Source: Monosporascus cannonballus (lineage: Eukaryota > Ascomycota > Sordariomycetes > Xylariales). Taken from it: 64,000 nucleotides of DNA. The translations under genes were made by a program, and so were the position numbers. How positions within the stretch are numbered: the first letter of the stretch is position 1; every line of letters begins with the position of its first letter. The DNA lies in the NCBI GenBank assembly GCA_004154925.1, contig QJNS01000705.1:91967-155966 (forward strand), read 5' to 3'. The notes under the pieces were generated by a model. It had not been told where the DNA came from and made no database searches. It saw only the letters and a list, made by a program, of their open reading frames with translations. This document shows, in pieces, positions 25,484-36,689 of this stretch.

Positions 25484-25664
25484 TGTTGAACCTAGCAACG
25501 CCATGGCTTAGTTAGCTAACCGGCTAGTGGAAATAGCTTCGGCCACTCCGGTATTCTTATCTCTTGGCTACCACTGTTTTTATCTGTATTTAAGGAGAGT
25601 TCACCGCCTTCACCTTCTATAGAGAACTTTTGAAAGGTTAGACAACTTTTAATACAGTTTTCTT
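25484..25664 (+). repeat. Left border LTR-like direct repeat (181 bp), lightly mutated copy
   Basis: This stretch aligns end to end with 41,844-42,024 on the same strand, and both measure 181 bp. Shared landmarks are GGTATTCTTATC, a TATTTAAGGA block, TTCACCTTC and GAACTTTTGAAAGGT. The differences are almost all C/T or G/A. This copy keeps more G and C (TGTTGAACC at its start versus TATTAAATC in the partner), so it was less hit by RIP. It begins with TG and marks exactly where the normal-GC flank turns into the AT-rich block. I infer the 5' LTR of the outermost retrotransposon of the nest. No matching target-site duplication is visible (CCAAC before, GTTAT after the partner). Confidence 0.75.
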
Positions 25665-27607
25665 TAAGCTATTCGAAACCTCGTTATTGCTTTTACGATA
25701 TATTTATTCTTCTATTACTAAAGATATTTATTGTTTAATTATTACACTTTTAGTTACTTTAGCCCGTTTATCTTTTACATTATTTCTAAAGCTATAATTA
25801 TCTAATCAAACTTTAACAGTTAAATTTCAAAGCAAATCTTTAAGTTTTCTCTTACAAAAACTTTTTAAAAAAATATAACACATTCGAATTTTACGTTAAT
25901 ACGAAAATTGACATGTTATAAACATATATCAACCTTAATATAGCCCAAGTATTACTTTTATTAACGATATCGACGTCTTTTAAATTTTATTATTTTTAAA
26001 ATAAAGTAATTAAGTAATATATCTTAAATAATTCAAATTATTTAAAAATTAAAAAGACTTTAAAGGCATATAATGAGAAAGAATTCATATATATTATTTA
26101 AGAAAAGATATTTGTTAGAATTAACACATATTTAATTTAAATTCTTTAGTTAAGTTATTATTAAATATATTTAAAGCAGGTTACGATTTAAAATTATTTA
26201 ATTATTTTAAAAGGTAAATTTAAATTTAATAATAATATTCGAATATACGAAATTAATATTCGATATAACTAAGCGCTAAATACTAACAAGGTTTGAAAAA
26301 TATATAAATACTTATATATTCAAAAAATTTATATTAAAGTTGTAAAATTTTATATCGTAATCATCGTCGAATATTACTGTTATCTAGAATTTTTAAAACT
26401 ATTAAAGTCTCTTTACTCGACGTTTTTGTTATTTAAATTATTACGGTAAAAGAATTATATTTAAAAGTAAAAATCTTATTGAGTTATTATTCGTAAAAAA
26501 GCTAGTAAAATAATTCCGAAACTATATAAAGCTGCGAAAAGCTTAAAGCGTTACCGTAAAATAGTTGTTACAAAAAACGTTCTGTATTGTCTTTAACGAA
26601 AAAATACCTATTTAAACGAATATATCTTTAAATAATCGGAATACTAACTGCTGAAATAACAGCGATCATAGTAATAATAATCATTTTGCGCTAAATTATT
26701 ATTATAAAAATTATAATTATTTAAAATTTATCTTTATATTAATAATAACATTAAATTCGATAAATGAAATAAAATTTTTAAAATCTAGAAACAGATATAT
26801 AAATGTATTTCGAAGGCCTTCTATTAATAAAAAAATAAACATTTGTAAAAAAAATTAAGTTATAAACTTTCTAATTCGTTTTAAAGTTTTTCGTAATAGA
26901 ATTTTTTAAAAACTTACAAATTAATAATATTATTACCAGATATAACTTAAAAAACTTTATATTTCTAGACACTTATTTTAATTTTTATATAATAAATCGT
27001 AAAGGTAATTTTGTTTAAATTTTTACTTATCGAAAATTAACGAAAGGATTTAAGCTAGAAAAAGATATATCGATATCGTAAGCGAAAATATACGAAAGAT
27101 TACGTTTATTATACCTTTGAAAATTAATATTTCTATTTAAAAAATTATTTATACATTTTTAAGATTTATATTAACTCAACGTTTTATAAATTGTTTTAAG
27201 CAATTAAAATTTACTAAAATAATAAAATAAGTATTATATATTTCAAAACGTTAAAAACAAAAATAATACAAGTTAATTAAATTAAATGCTAACTCGTTAT
27301 ATACTATATTAAAGTAATACTAAATAATAATAATAATAATATTCTAATAATATTTAATATAAAATAAAAATTAACGTTATAATGCTGGAAAATAATAATA
27401 AAGTAAAAAATAAAGTTCGTTTTAAAAGCAAAAACGAGGATTTCGTTTTAAAGTCTTTAAAAATTTAAGAATTTTAAAAGTAATTTTATAATAAAAGTTT
27501 TATAATAGCAATTTTCGATTTTCTTTAACATCTTTGAAAGAAAACATTATATTATGGTATCAAAAACTTATATATTTAAATTTAGGCATTTTCGAAAAAG
27601 TAACATA

Positions 27608-27753
27608 ATGTTACGGCTGCACCATACCCCTACATCACCAGAGGCAAAGGCAAAAGATCGGTGGAATGATCGCAATCATGGCAATCATTCTAGTGCTTAC
27701 AGCCGTATACATACTGGAGTCTGTACGGTACTACCCAAACCGTAACACACTGC
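27608..27753 (-). repeat. SINE-like unit, copy A (RIP-spared), tRNA-type head on minus strand
   Basis: This 146-bp unit reappears 336-337 bp downstream in the same orientation (27,944-28,097). Read on the minus strand, its distal end gives ctctggtgatgtagggg, close to a pol III A box. The copy keeps normal GC inside AT-rich DNA. Its neighbour has the same backbone with C replaced by T and G by A at most differing positions, so the pair shows the direction of mutation directly. A SINE tandem is the best explanation; part of a tRNA-containing retroelement is an alternative. Confidence 0.6.
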
Positions 27754-27889
27754 TCCACCTTCCATTAGCTTGGTCCCCAAGCCATTAAGGTCTGCCGCGA
27801 CTGCGGTACAGCTGTCCGACCCCCAAGGTCTACTCCACACTTGCTTTGCCCCACCTGTGCGTCCAGGAAGATCTTGTGAGCAACGGCCA

Positions 27890-28097
27890 GTCTGGGGATC
27901 GAACCCAGCCCTGGTATACGTCACTCGCCGTCATGCGATCGTTATGTTACGACTGCACTATACCGCTACACCACTAGAGATAAAAGTAAAAAATTAATAA
28001 AATAATCGCAATTATAATAATTATTTTCATACTAATAGCCGTGTATATATTAAAGTTTATAGGATATCACTTAAATCGTAATATATAAGCAGTTATT
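27890..28097 (-). repeat. SINE-like unit, copy B (partly RIP-mutated) with A and B boxes
   Basis: On the minus strand this holds an A-box-like tagtggtgtagcggt (around 27,962-27,976) and, about 60 bases on, a good B box gggttcgatcc (complement of 27,896-27,906). This is the internal pol III promoter arrangement of tRNA-derived SINEs. The A-box end is shared with copy A. The section 27,977-28,097 is the AT-converted version of 27,641-27,753. It does not fold into a full tRNA that I can support, so I call it tRNA-derived rather than a tRNA gene. Confidence 0.6.
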
Positions 28098-28970
28098 AGA
28101 ATGAAATTTTATTTATTTTTAACAATTTCATATTTATGCTACTAAGTTGTTAAATATTAAAATATTTTACGAAAATAACCGATTAAAATTTAAACTGTTT
28201 AATATAATATATGTTAATTTTTTCGATTTTAGTAATATTTTCGATAAATATACAAAAACGTTAATTATTATTTGTATAATGTAAGGGAATAGAAAGAACT
28301 AGCTACTTCGCTATATAACTTAAAAGATCAGCAGTTTTAACGTCAAGGTGTATTAGAAGTTCTTATTCGTACTTAAGTAAAAAACATCTTAGGGCTTATT
28401 TTCTTATAATAATTATTAAGATTAAGATTTATTATACCTTAAAACTGAAAAAAATATACTTTTATCAATTTAATAAATATAATAACTTTTTTAAAAAACG
28501 CAATTTTATGTTAAAATTAAAATATATAAGCGGAATAATAAGATTTTTTAGAAATAAGTTTCGAAAATAACTTTTTAACATAAATATATTCTATAAACTC
28601 TTATTTTTATACGTTAAGAAATCTATAAACGTTTACAAACGCGCTAAAAACGTAATTATTACGATAATACGTTATTTAATTATTAATAACAATATTTTAT
28701 TCGATTTATAGCTAGAAATTATAAAAATAATTACATATATTATTAATTATATACTTATTTAAATTTTAAATTAAAAAGTCTTTATGTAAGTGTTTAATAT
28801 ATAAACAATTTAAAACTAACATATTTATTTTTTTTAAAAATTTTTTAAAAGTAAACATAATAGATATTATATTTTTAAGATTAAAAATTTATACATTTAT
28901 AAGAATTATTTATGAAAATACAAAATGTCTAAACAATAAATTTTAAACCATATAATAAATACCTTATAGG

Positions 28971-29391
28971 TGTAACGAACCTGTTATATATCCACCTAGA
29001 AGTATGAGCAGTATTCGAAAGAGGTCTTGATTTGCAGATAACAATAGGTCGAGGAATAATTTTAGTGGTCTGTTCGTTAAAAAGTTTTAAAGACTTTCCC
29101 CTCAATTAGAGAACGGTGCAGTTGCCTCTGGATTGAGAGCTTAGATTGATAGCTAAGGAACGAAACTAAGTAGATGCTATTTATATAAAAGACCGACTCG
29201 TTATATATCCTAACTTCTTAAAGTAAGTATGTCGTAGATCTATGTAATCTATGTAATCTGGTTCAGATCACTTAGATCACCTAGATCACTCAACACGCCA
29301 TGCCTCCCAGTTCCGGGGTTTACCCGTGACAGGTCCGCAATAGGCCTCATAAATAGGTATCTTCGAGACAGAAACCTCTGTTTCTGTAACA
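28971..29391 (+). mobile_element. Solo LTR (421 bp) with 5-bp target duplication ATAGG
   Basis: The element starts TGTAACGAAC and ends TTTCTGTAACA, that is TG...CA with a short inverted repeat TGT...ACA. It is flanked on both sides by ATAGG (28,966-28,970 and 29,392-29,396). No internal retrotransposon sequence is present between two such LTRs, so this is a solo LTR left by recombination. It contains a run of GATC-type tandem words (agatcac repeated around 29,264-29,292). Its GC content is clearly higher than its surroundings, so it inserted after most RIP of the host element or escaped RIP as a single short copy. Superfamily is not determinable from the LTR alone. Confidence 0.85.
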
Positions 29392-30960
29392 ATAGGATAT
29401 ATATTTAATAATATATATCGAATATAGATTTTTTAATAATAATACGTTATTATCATTAAGGACGTTATTTTTAATAAAATAAAAAATTAGTTAGAAAGTT
29501 CAAATTATATATTTAAGTTAATAATATGTGTATTTTATATATAATAATTAATTTTAATAATAATCTTAGAAGTATAAAAATTACTAAGAAGATAAAAATT
29601 ACTATAATATATAACGAATTTTAAAAAATTATTTCCAATATAATAATAATAATTGTAAACTTTATAATGAAACTATATTATAAAAAATTAAAAAGCTGAA
29701 AATTAATAAAATTTATAATTCGTATTTTAACAAATTTTCTTATCGTTCGATAATTAACAATAATTCTTAAAAATCTTTTAAATATTTTTAATTGAATTTA
29801 TAATTCGACACGCAAAATTATATAGTTTTATCTATTTATATTCGAAATTCTTTCAGCTTGTAAAAACTTAAGTTATTAATAATTTAAGGTTTTATTATTG
29901 AGTACAATTTAAAATATATTACTAAGTTTTTTATTTACTATAATACTGAACGGAATTAAAGTTTTTAAATTACATAACTATTATCAATTTCGAAACGCAA
30001 AACGAAAAAAATATTGTAGTTAATATAATTACAAACTAACGTTCGTAAAATATAATACGTAGTAAATTATTTTAAAGTTATTTTTAAATTTTAATTTAAT
30101 CATATTATTTATATTATAGTGATCTCTTTCTTCTTTTTAAAAATTAATATTAAGTTATAAAATATAAACACGATAAAAATTAAAACAATAATTATACAAA
30201 AGGATATATTAAATAAAACGATTAATTATTATTATTTTAATATAACGATGACTTAGAACGCAAATCTTAACGATATTCTTCTTTTAAGATACATATTTAT
30301 ATATAAATTTAATACTATTAATATGTTTTTATTTAGCAATCTTTATAAATCAATTTACGTATATTTTTTATAAAATTTATATATAAAAAGTTTTATTTAA
30401 AACTTGAAACAGGCTAATATGACTTAAAATAATTATTGTTTTTATAATAATAGAATTTAATAGCGATATTAACATATTTAAAATTAAAATTCGTTTCGAA
30501 TAATATATATATTATGAGAAATAATTAGTTAAGGTTAATTTTTTCCCTTAATAATGCAGCTATAATATATAGAACTTATAATATAATATGCGTTAATTTT
30601 TTATAAAATTAATATAATATTTTTATATTAATAACCTTATAAAAATCATACTTTTTTAAATATATATATATTAGAAAATCAGCTAATTTCAAAATTATAG
30701 TTATTATAAAATACTTATTAAAAAATCTATATATACGTTTCGAATTATTTAAATTCGAAAAACGTTATTTTAAAATCTTTAAGTAAAAAAATCTTAAAAA
30801 ATATTAAAACGAAACGTTGATAATGTTAAAAAGGTTATATTTTGAAAAAGTTAGAAATTTGTTAAACAGAACTATCGTTATTCGTTTAAATTTAATTAAA
30901 ACTATTTTTATTTATTATATTATTATAAAAACCGTAATTTTACGTAATTTATTATCGTTA

Positions 30961-31180
30961 ATATCAGGTGCTAAGGGGTGTACGCGTCAGGGCTACGTCA
31001 CCTTTACGAGCTCGATACGAGGGTCGGCTATATGTATGGGTGGTTTCTCCCTAGAAATAAGTTACCTCATCTTGATCAGAACTCTATTTTAGAGGTTGTA
31101 GCTGCGCCTGCGGCGCAGCAGTCGTAACTACAGCTATAGCTTTTAATCAAAAAGTATCTGTCAGGGATCTAATATATTAA
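30961..31180. other. GC-normal island with a perfect hairpin inside AT-rich DNA
   Basis: About 220 bases retain normal composition with sharp borders. Near 31,100-31,125 the sequence GCTGCGCC-TGC-GGCGCAGC forms a perfect 8-bp stem with a 3-base loop, with further outer complementarity (gttgtagctg / ctacagctat). The island is bordered by gttaatat and atattaac, which are inverted to each other. A short inserted element is likely; I recognise no family. Confidence 0.45.
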
Positions 31181-31729
31181 CTAAACTCCTTTAAGAATAA
31201 TATATATAAAAACAATAAAACCTCCAAAATAAGATTTAATGGCAAGTTGTAATTTTTTCGTTCCGTTTAATACAGTTTTATATAAATTCGCAAAAATTAT
31301 TATTATTAACTTTGACAATATATATTAATTACGACATTTGCAGTATTTTAATTTATATAATTTAATAGAAAATTAAAATCTTTATTTTTTAATATAATAA
31401 TAATTTTAATTAATACGAAATAAAAATTATTATAATAAAAAAATAACCCAAAATTTCGATTAATATATATTATAACTTTTTACCTTTTTTGGGCTAATAC
31501 GATAATAACATAACTTTATAAGCTAAAATAATAATACATAAAGTTTAAAATCGCCCGTAATAAATTTCGAAATATATTTTTTAATTAACCAAATACGGGT
31601 AATATTTTCGAAAATTTAAGGTAAATATTTTAAACTTTTAAGCACTTAACGTTTTAAAACGAAACGTTTATTTTTATTTAATAGCTTTACCGGTTTTTTA
31701 CCGATATAAACGTAATTAACTTATATATT

Positions 31730-32900
31730 AATATTATATATACGACCGACAACTTTACAAAAACCTTACGCCGTCAGTTTATTCGCCTTATATTAGGCGT
31801 TATACCTAACGGGCAAGGCCGTATTTTACGGAAAAAACAAATTAATATGGTACATAATCTGGTTTTTGGAAAGCTTAAAATTTTTTTCGTTATTAAAATA
31901 AGTTTCGAAAAATCCTTAATTATCTCAATTTTTTAATAATCAATTTAATTATTATTTAAATTATATTATTAATTAAGCTGGCGAAAAAATAACAAATATC
32001 TATATTAATAATTTTATATTTTATTTTTATTTTAATATTTGCGGATATGAAAAAGCTTAACTTAAAGATATTCGACCGTATAGTTGTCGAATAGCATAAC
32101 TATATTATTCTTAATTCTGGATAAATATCGAACGATTAATTCCAAATTATTATATTAAATCCTATTTTCGAACAATAATATAATTTGGTTATTATCGACG
32201 AAATATATTTATTATCGAAATAAAAAGATTTTCGGCCTAAATATATTAATATCCGTAATCTGCGTTTTATTTTCTTTACCCATATATATTACTTTACGTA
32301 TATAGTAATTCCTAGTAATACTATAAAAAAGAAGATTGCAAAATATAACGGCTTTCGTCAAATCGGCGGCCTAATTAAATATAGCTATAAAACGGAAATC
32401 AGGCGTTTTAATATTAATCGTTCCGAAATCGATATTATTATCTTCTCTATGCCCAGAGATTAACGTTCGAATTAGGAGTACTTAAATTTCCTAATAACTA
32501 ATATATCCGGGCTATTAAATAATATTTCCTTAATTCAGCTTAATAGCTTGCGTTTTATTATTAAGACTATTATCTATATTAATAACAAGGCGAAAACTAT
32601 GGACATCCGCAATTACTTAATTTAAAAACTTAAACTAATTAAGAGCAAGCGCTTTTATAAAGCATTAATCCTTGTCCAAAATGGTATAGATTACGTTAAC
32701 TTCGAATAATAACTCTTTCGGTAGGCGGCGAAATCCAGGCCCTTTTGCAAAAGCTACTCCTCGTATAATATATCATGATATCTGTGTATAACGGGGTCCT
32801 AATCAGCAGGAACTAGAAATTCCTACCAACTTTCGCATGCTAACAGCGGTTCGCGTGCTTCTTTCAATACGTTAATCAATCGGTTAATCCGAACGGTCGA
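31730..32900 (+). pseudogene. Moderately RIP-mutated coding remnant, family unknown
   Basis: Here frames stay open for longer between stops than in the surrounding AT-rich DNA, and GC is intermediate. On the plus strand one can read fragments such as FTKTLRRQFIRLILGV (near 31,755), LVIIDEIYLLSK (near 32,180) and SEIDIIIFSMPRD (near 32,425). The VIIDE string is compatible with a Walker B box of a helicase or other P-loop NTPase, but I see no matching Walker A and the match is weak. It is probably part of a mobile element open reading frame. The identification is tentative. Confidence 0.3.
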
Positions 32901-33306
32901 ACTGGTAGTTCGGCCTAAATCGTTGCAAAGAACCCAATTACGAATAAAATTTTCAAACGTTATATTAATTCTTTTATGTTAATGCCAGAAATTTAAGGTA
33001 CGCGTACGTATATTTTGTTCTCAAGGCGTAGTCCGGTAAACCTGGAAAATTTCGGATTTATCGTATTTTAAAAAGGGGGATAATAACGCGACGGGCTCGG
33101 ACTGCAGCTATTATACGCGTTAGGATTTAAGAGTGGCAAATAGGTCCTGATTAAAACCAAAATGATATTAATAATAAGCCATGGCAGAAATAATGGTATA
33201 TGTATATATATATCTATAGAAAAACGTCCTATTATTAAATTATTACGAATTTTCGTTTTTTTGAAAAAGCAAATGTACTAAACGAAGCCGTTTTTACCTA
33301 ACTATA

Positions 33307-33426
33307 ACTCAGGCCTCGCTGGCTCGTTACGGGGATTTGTGATTTGATTGGTTAATATTTAGCGTTATGGAGCGGTACTTGAGTGACTTTGAAAAAATTG
33401 GGAAAACGAGCCAGAGAGGTCTGAGC
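33307..33426. mobile_element. 120-bp MITE with 22-bp terminal inverted repeats and TA target duplication
   Basis: The left end ACTCAGGCCTCGCTGGCTCG(TT) and the right end, read on the other strand, GCTCAGACCTCTCTGGCTCG(TT) match at 19 of 22 positions. The element is bounded by TA at 33,305-33,306 and 33,427-33,428. TA duplication with short inverted repeats is typical of Tc1/mariner/pogo-type elements. At 120 bp it cannot encode a transposase, so it would be a non-autonomous MITE. It is largely free of RIP, consistent with a late insertion or with being too short to trigger RIP. Confidence 0.8.
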
Positions 33427-33930
33427 TAGCTGAGGTAAGAAATGATGTGGAAGGTTAGGTTTTAGACTGTTTTCAATAAATGGGTTACCTTGCCACTCTG
33501 ATCTCTCAATAACACCTAACAGTTAACAAAATTATTCTTTACGTTTACTTTGTATATATCATAATTTTAAAAATTAAAAATAACTAAAAATTTAACGTAA
33601 AATCGTTTTTATATATAAACAATATCTTTTTACAAATAACTTTAATATAAAAAAGATTTTAAAATTTGTACTGTTATTTTTCGATAATCTTATTATATAA
33701 AAAAGTAATAAATAAAATGTAATTATAATTTTAAATACGTAAATTGAAATATTAACTTTATTATAAATTATTAAAACAACTCTTTTCTATATTAAATATA
33801 TATAAAATTATTAAATTAAAGTTAAACGAAAATCTAATTATTTAAATAAACAATAAATATACGATACAATTATTTACTAAAAAAACTATATACTTAATTA
33901 CGAAATTAAAATACGTTAATATTCGTAATT

Positions 33931-34079
33931 TGTTACGGCATTAGCAAAGCGGCTTATTTAAGCCGCCGTTTCGCTATATATATACAAGCGTTACGCGCTT
34001 ACTAAATAGCTTTCTTTTTTTTCCTCGTACAATAACAGAATATTTTCCAGAAACTCCAAAGACGTATAACGCCGTAATA
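33931..34079 (+). repeat. 5' LTR of the chromovirus
   Basis: The LTR runs from TGTTACGGC to GCCGTAATA, terminal inverted repeats with one presumed RIP change. An internal palindrome GCGGCTTATTTAAGCCGC (33,949-33,966) can form a hairpin, and a TATATATATAC box follows at about 33,974. It matches the 3' LTR over its full length. At 149 bp it is short for Ty3/gypsy elements. Confidence 0.92.
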
Positions 34080-36689
34080 ATTTATTACACCTTTAAAAAA
34101 ACTTTATAGCAATTTACATAACCTCGTTATAATACCGCTTATATCGCGTCCTAAATCCGCCGTTATTACGTCGCCACCTCGCTATAATATTCTTAGATTT
34201 TTCGACCTCTAAAAAAGTAATACAGGTATTAATATGCCTGCTTTTAAATATAAATAAAGCAATAACGTAACGTTATTTTCTCTATTTACGAACTTTAAGA
34301 TATTTTTTAAGAATTTCCTTATTTAACTGCCGTTATAATACGGTTTGCTTATTATTTTGTACCGTTAAAACGCCTTTTCGAATAATATAAATATCTTTAA
34401 AATATTTAAAGATATTTTGCAAATTTTAAAAAAACGTATTAATATTTAAAATACGAAAATATTCAAATTAAAAAACGACTTACGAATATAAAGTAATCGG
34501 TATACATAATTAAATAATTATTATATAAAAATTGCTAATTTTATAATTACTTAATTATTACGAATTAAGTTATAGCCGAACGAAATTATTTTCGTAAATA
34601 ATTTATAATTATAAAACAATTATTACGATAAACGGAATAATTCGTCTTTAAAAATTCTTATTTACAAAAATATTTAACCGCCGTAAAACGGTTATTATAA
34701 CAAATTACGGCTATAAAGGGCATATTAATATCGTTTGCTAATATTTCGTTTAAAACAACCTTATAGCCCGGGGTTATTTAACTTTTAACGGATTTACGAT
34801 ATACCTTTTTCGAGATAGCGGATAATTACCGCCTTCGTAATTTTAAGCCGTTTATATTTAAAGACTACGTTAAAAATCTGATAATCCGCTAGGAACAATA
34901 TATTAATTAATATTTTCTAATATACTTAAAACTTACGATTAATCAAAATGCCTATTTTTTAGATGCAAACCGTATTGTGTATATAATCTAACAGCTTTAA
35001 GATAATATTTATTTACGTATACTTAATAAGGTCGATAATATAGTAATATAATTTACGAACCCCGAAACATAATTATAAAAATAACGGAATATAAATCATA
35101 TATTTTTATCCTTGAACCAAATTTATATTATTATTTATATATTAATCTAGGCCTATAAGAAGTTTTAAGCTTTAAAACAGGACTTAATAATATTTGCCAA
35201 TTTTATCGGCAGTTTTATACGCCTGATCAATTAAAATCAATAATCGCCAGCTTTACGTATTATTATATTATAACAAAAAGTTAACAAAGTACTGTAGAAA
35301 ATTTTCGTTTTACAAATATAACGCCTTGGCTCCGAAAACGATCAAAAGTAAATACGGCTTTTCAAAAACTTTTTTAATAATATAACAAATCGGACTTTTC
35401 GTAAACGTATAGCTAAAAGCTAAACCGCTAATAAAGTAATACCGTAACGCTTGCCGAGCATCTCGATGTCTCTCGGGCCCAAACCTATACAACTAAATAC
35501 GATAATAATTAAAGCTACCGGACCCCGCTCTCTTTTAACCGAAAAAAAATAACGCTGATATAGGCTAAACTTTTGCATATATTAAGAAAAAAAGGATATT
35601 ATTTTTTATATACCCTAACCGGCGTCTGTAATCTGTAACAATTAAGGTAACGTTTATAATATCGTAATGAAATATTAATACGGCGTAATAAAAACTACTT
35701 AATTTCGAGAATAAATCGCAATTAACGGCGTTTATTAAATTATTAAAATAATAATAAATTAAATTTATATATATTTTTTAATACATTTTAATATAAATTT
35801 TTTCTGTTTCGTTTTACGCATAACTTAATAATAACGTAATAATACCGATACGATTTATAATAAACTGCGGATATTCGTTTATAAACTTTATTAATAATAA
35901 TTTCGTATATTAAAACAATATCCTTCATTACTTAATTTTTTAACCTTGCTAAAATATATTAATAAATAAAATTATAGCCGATTTGGTTATGACAATTTAT
36001 ACGATACGATTTCGTATAAATTCTATTGTAAAAAACCTTACTTTTTACTAATAACTTTTAAATAATTTTAACCTTATTTTCGGGTTACTTTAATTTCGAA
36101 AATATAATCTATCGATCGATTAAACGACAAAAATAATATGTATAAATAACGAAACGATATTAAAGCTTTTAATTTTTTCGTTTTCGGCAAAATTATCTCG
36201 TACTTTTTTTTTAACTCTTTTACCTTATCTTAACGTTATATCTGTAACAATACGATTATTTCGCGTTATTAACTTTTTAACGTTCTGCCGTATAAAAAAC
36301 GTAATAATAGATTTTATATCCTTGGCCAGATTTTTCGCCCTTATAAACATATTATACAAAATTATTACCTTACTTTCCTAATTATTATCCGCAAACGAAA
36401 CGATATCGTTAACGTTTACCGCGGTTTTATATAATATTCTTATTTAAAACTATAAAATCGATTCGGATATTATTCTCCTTAAATTACGAACTTTTTTATA
36501 ATTAGATAACCGAAATGCTTAAGTTACGCCGCGTAATTAAAAAGGATATATAAAAATATCTTAACGGCAAATTACCGACAATAATAATCGAAATTTTTAA
36601 AAAATTATTACTTAAGTACTATAACTTAATAAAGGCATTCGTCTTACATAACGCTGATTCTATGCTACCGTACCGATTTTTCGACTATA

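Larger units (their letters stand above)
25665..33930. mobile_element. AT-rich, RIP-degraded repeat DNA left of the chromovirus
   Basis: About 8 kb of strongly A/T-dominated sequence in which TpA is very common and long frames are absent on both strands. This is the pattern left by RIP, in which C-to-T changes on both strands of duplicated DNA create stops. Most of it cannot be assigned to an element family by eye. Less mutated islands are listed separately (27.6-28.1, 28.97-29.39, 30.96-31.18 and 33.3-33.5 kb). It is probably the interior of the outer LTR element plus nested insertions. Confidence 0.75.

Noticed and set aside
27890..27985. tRNA gene on the minus strand
   Set aside because: A and B boxes are present but no acceptor stem or anticodon arm can be closed, and the unit is tandemly repeated with extra sequence. 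A SINE-like origin explains it better.
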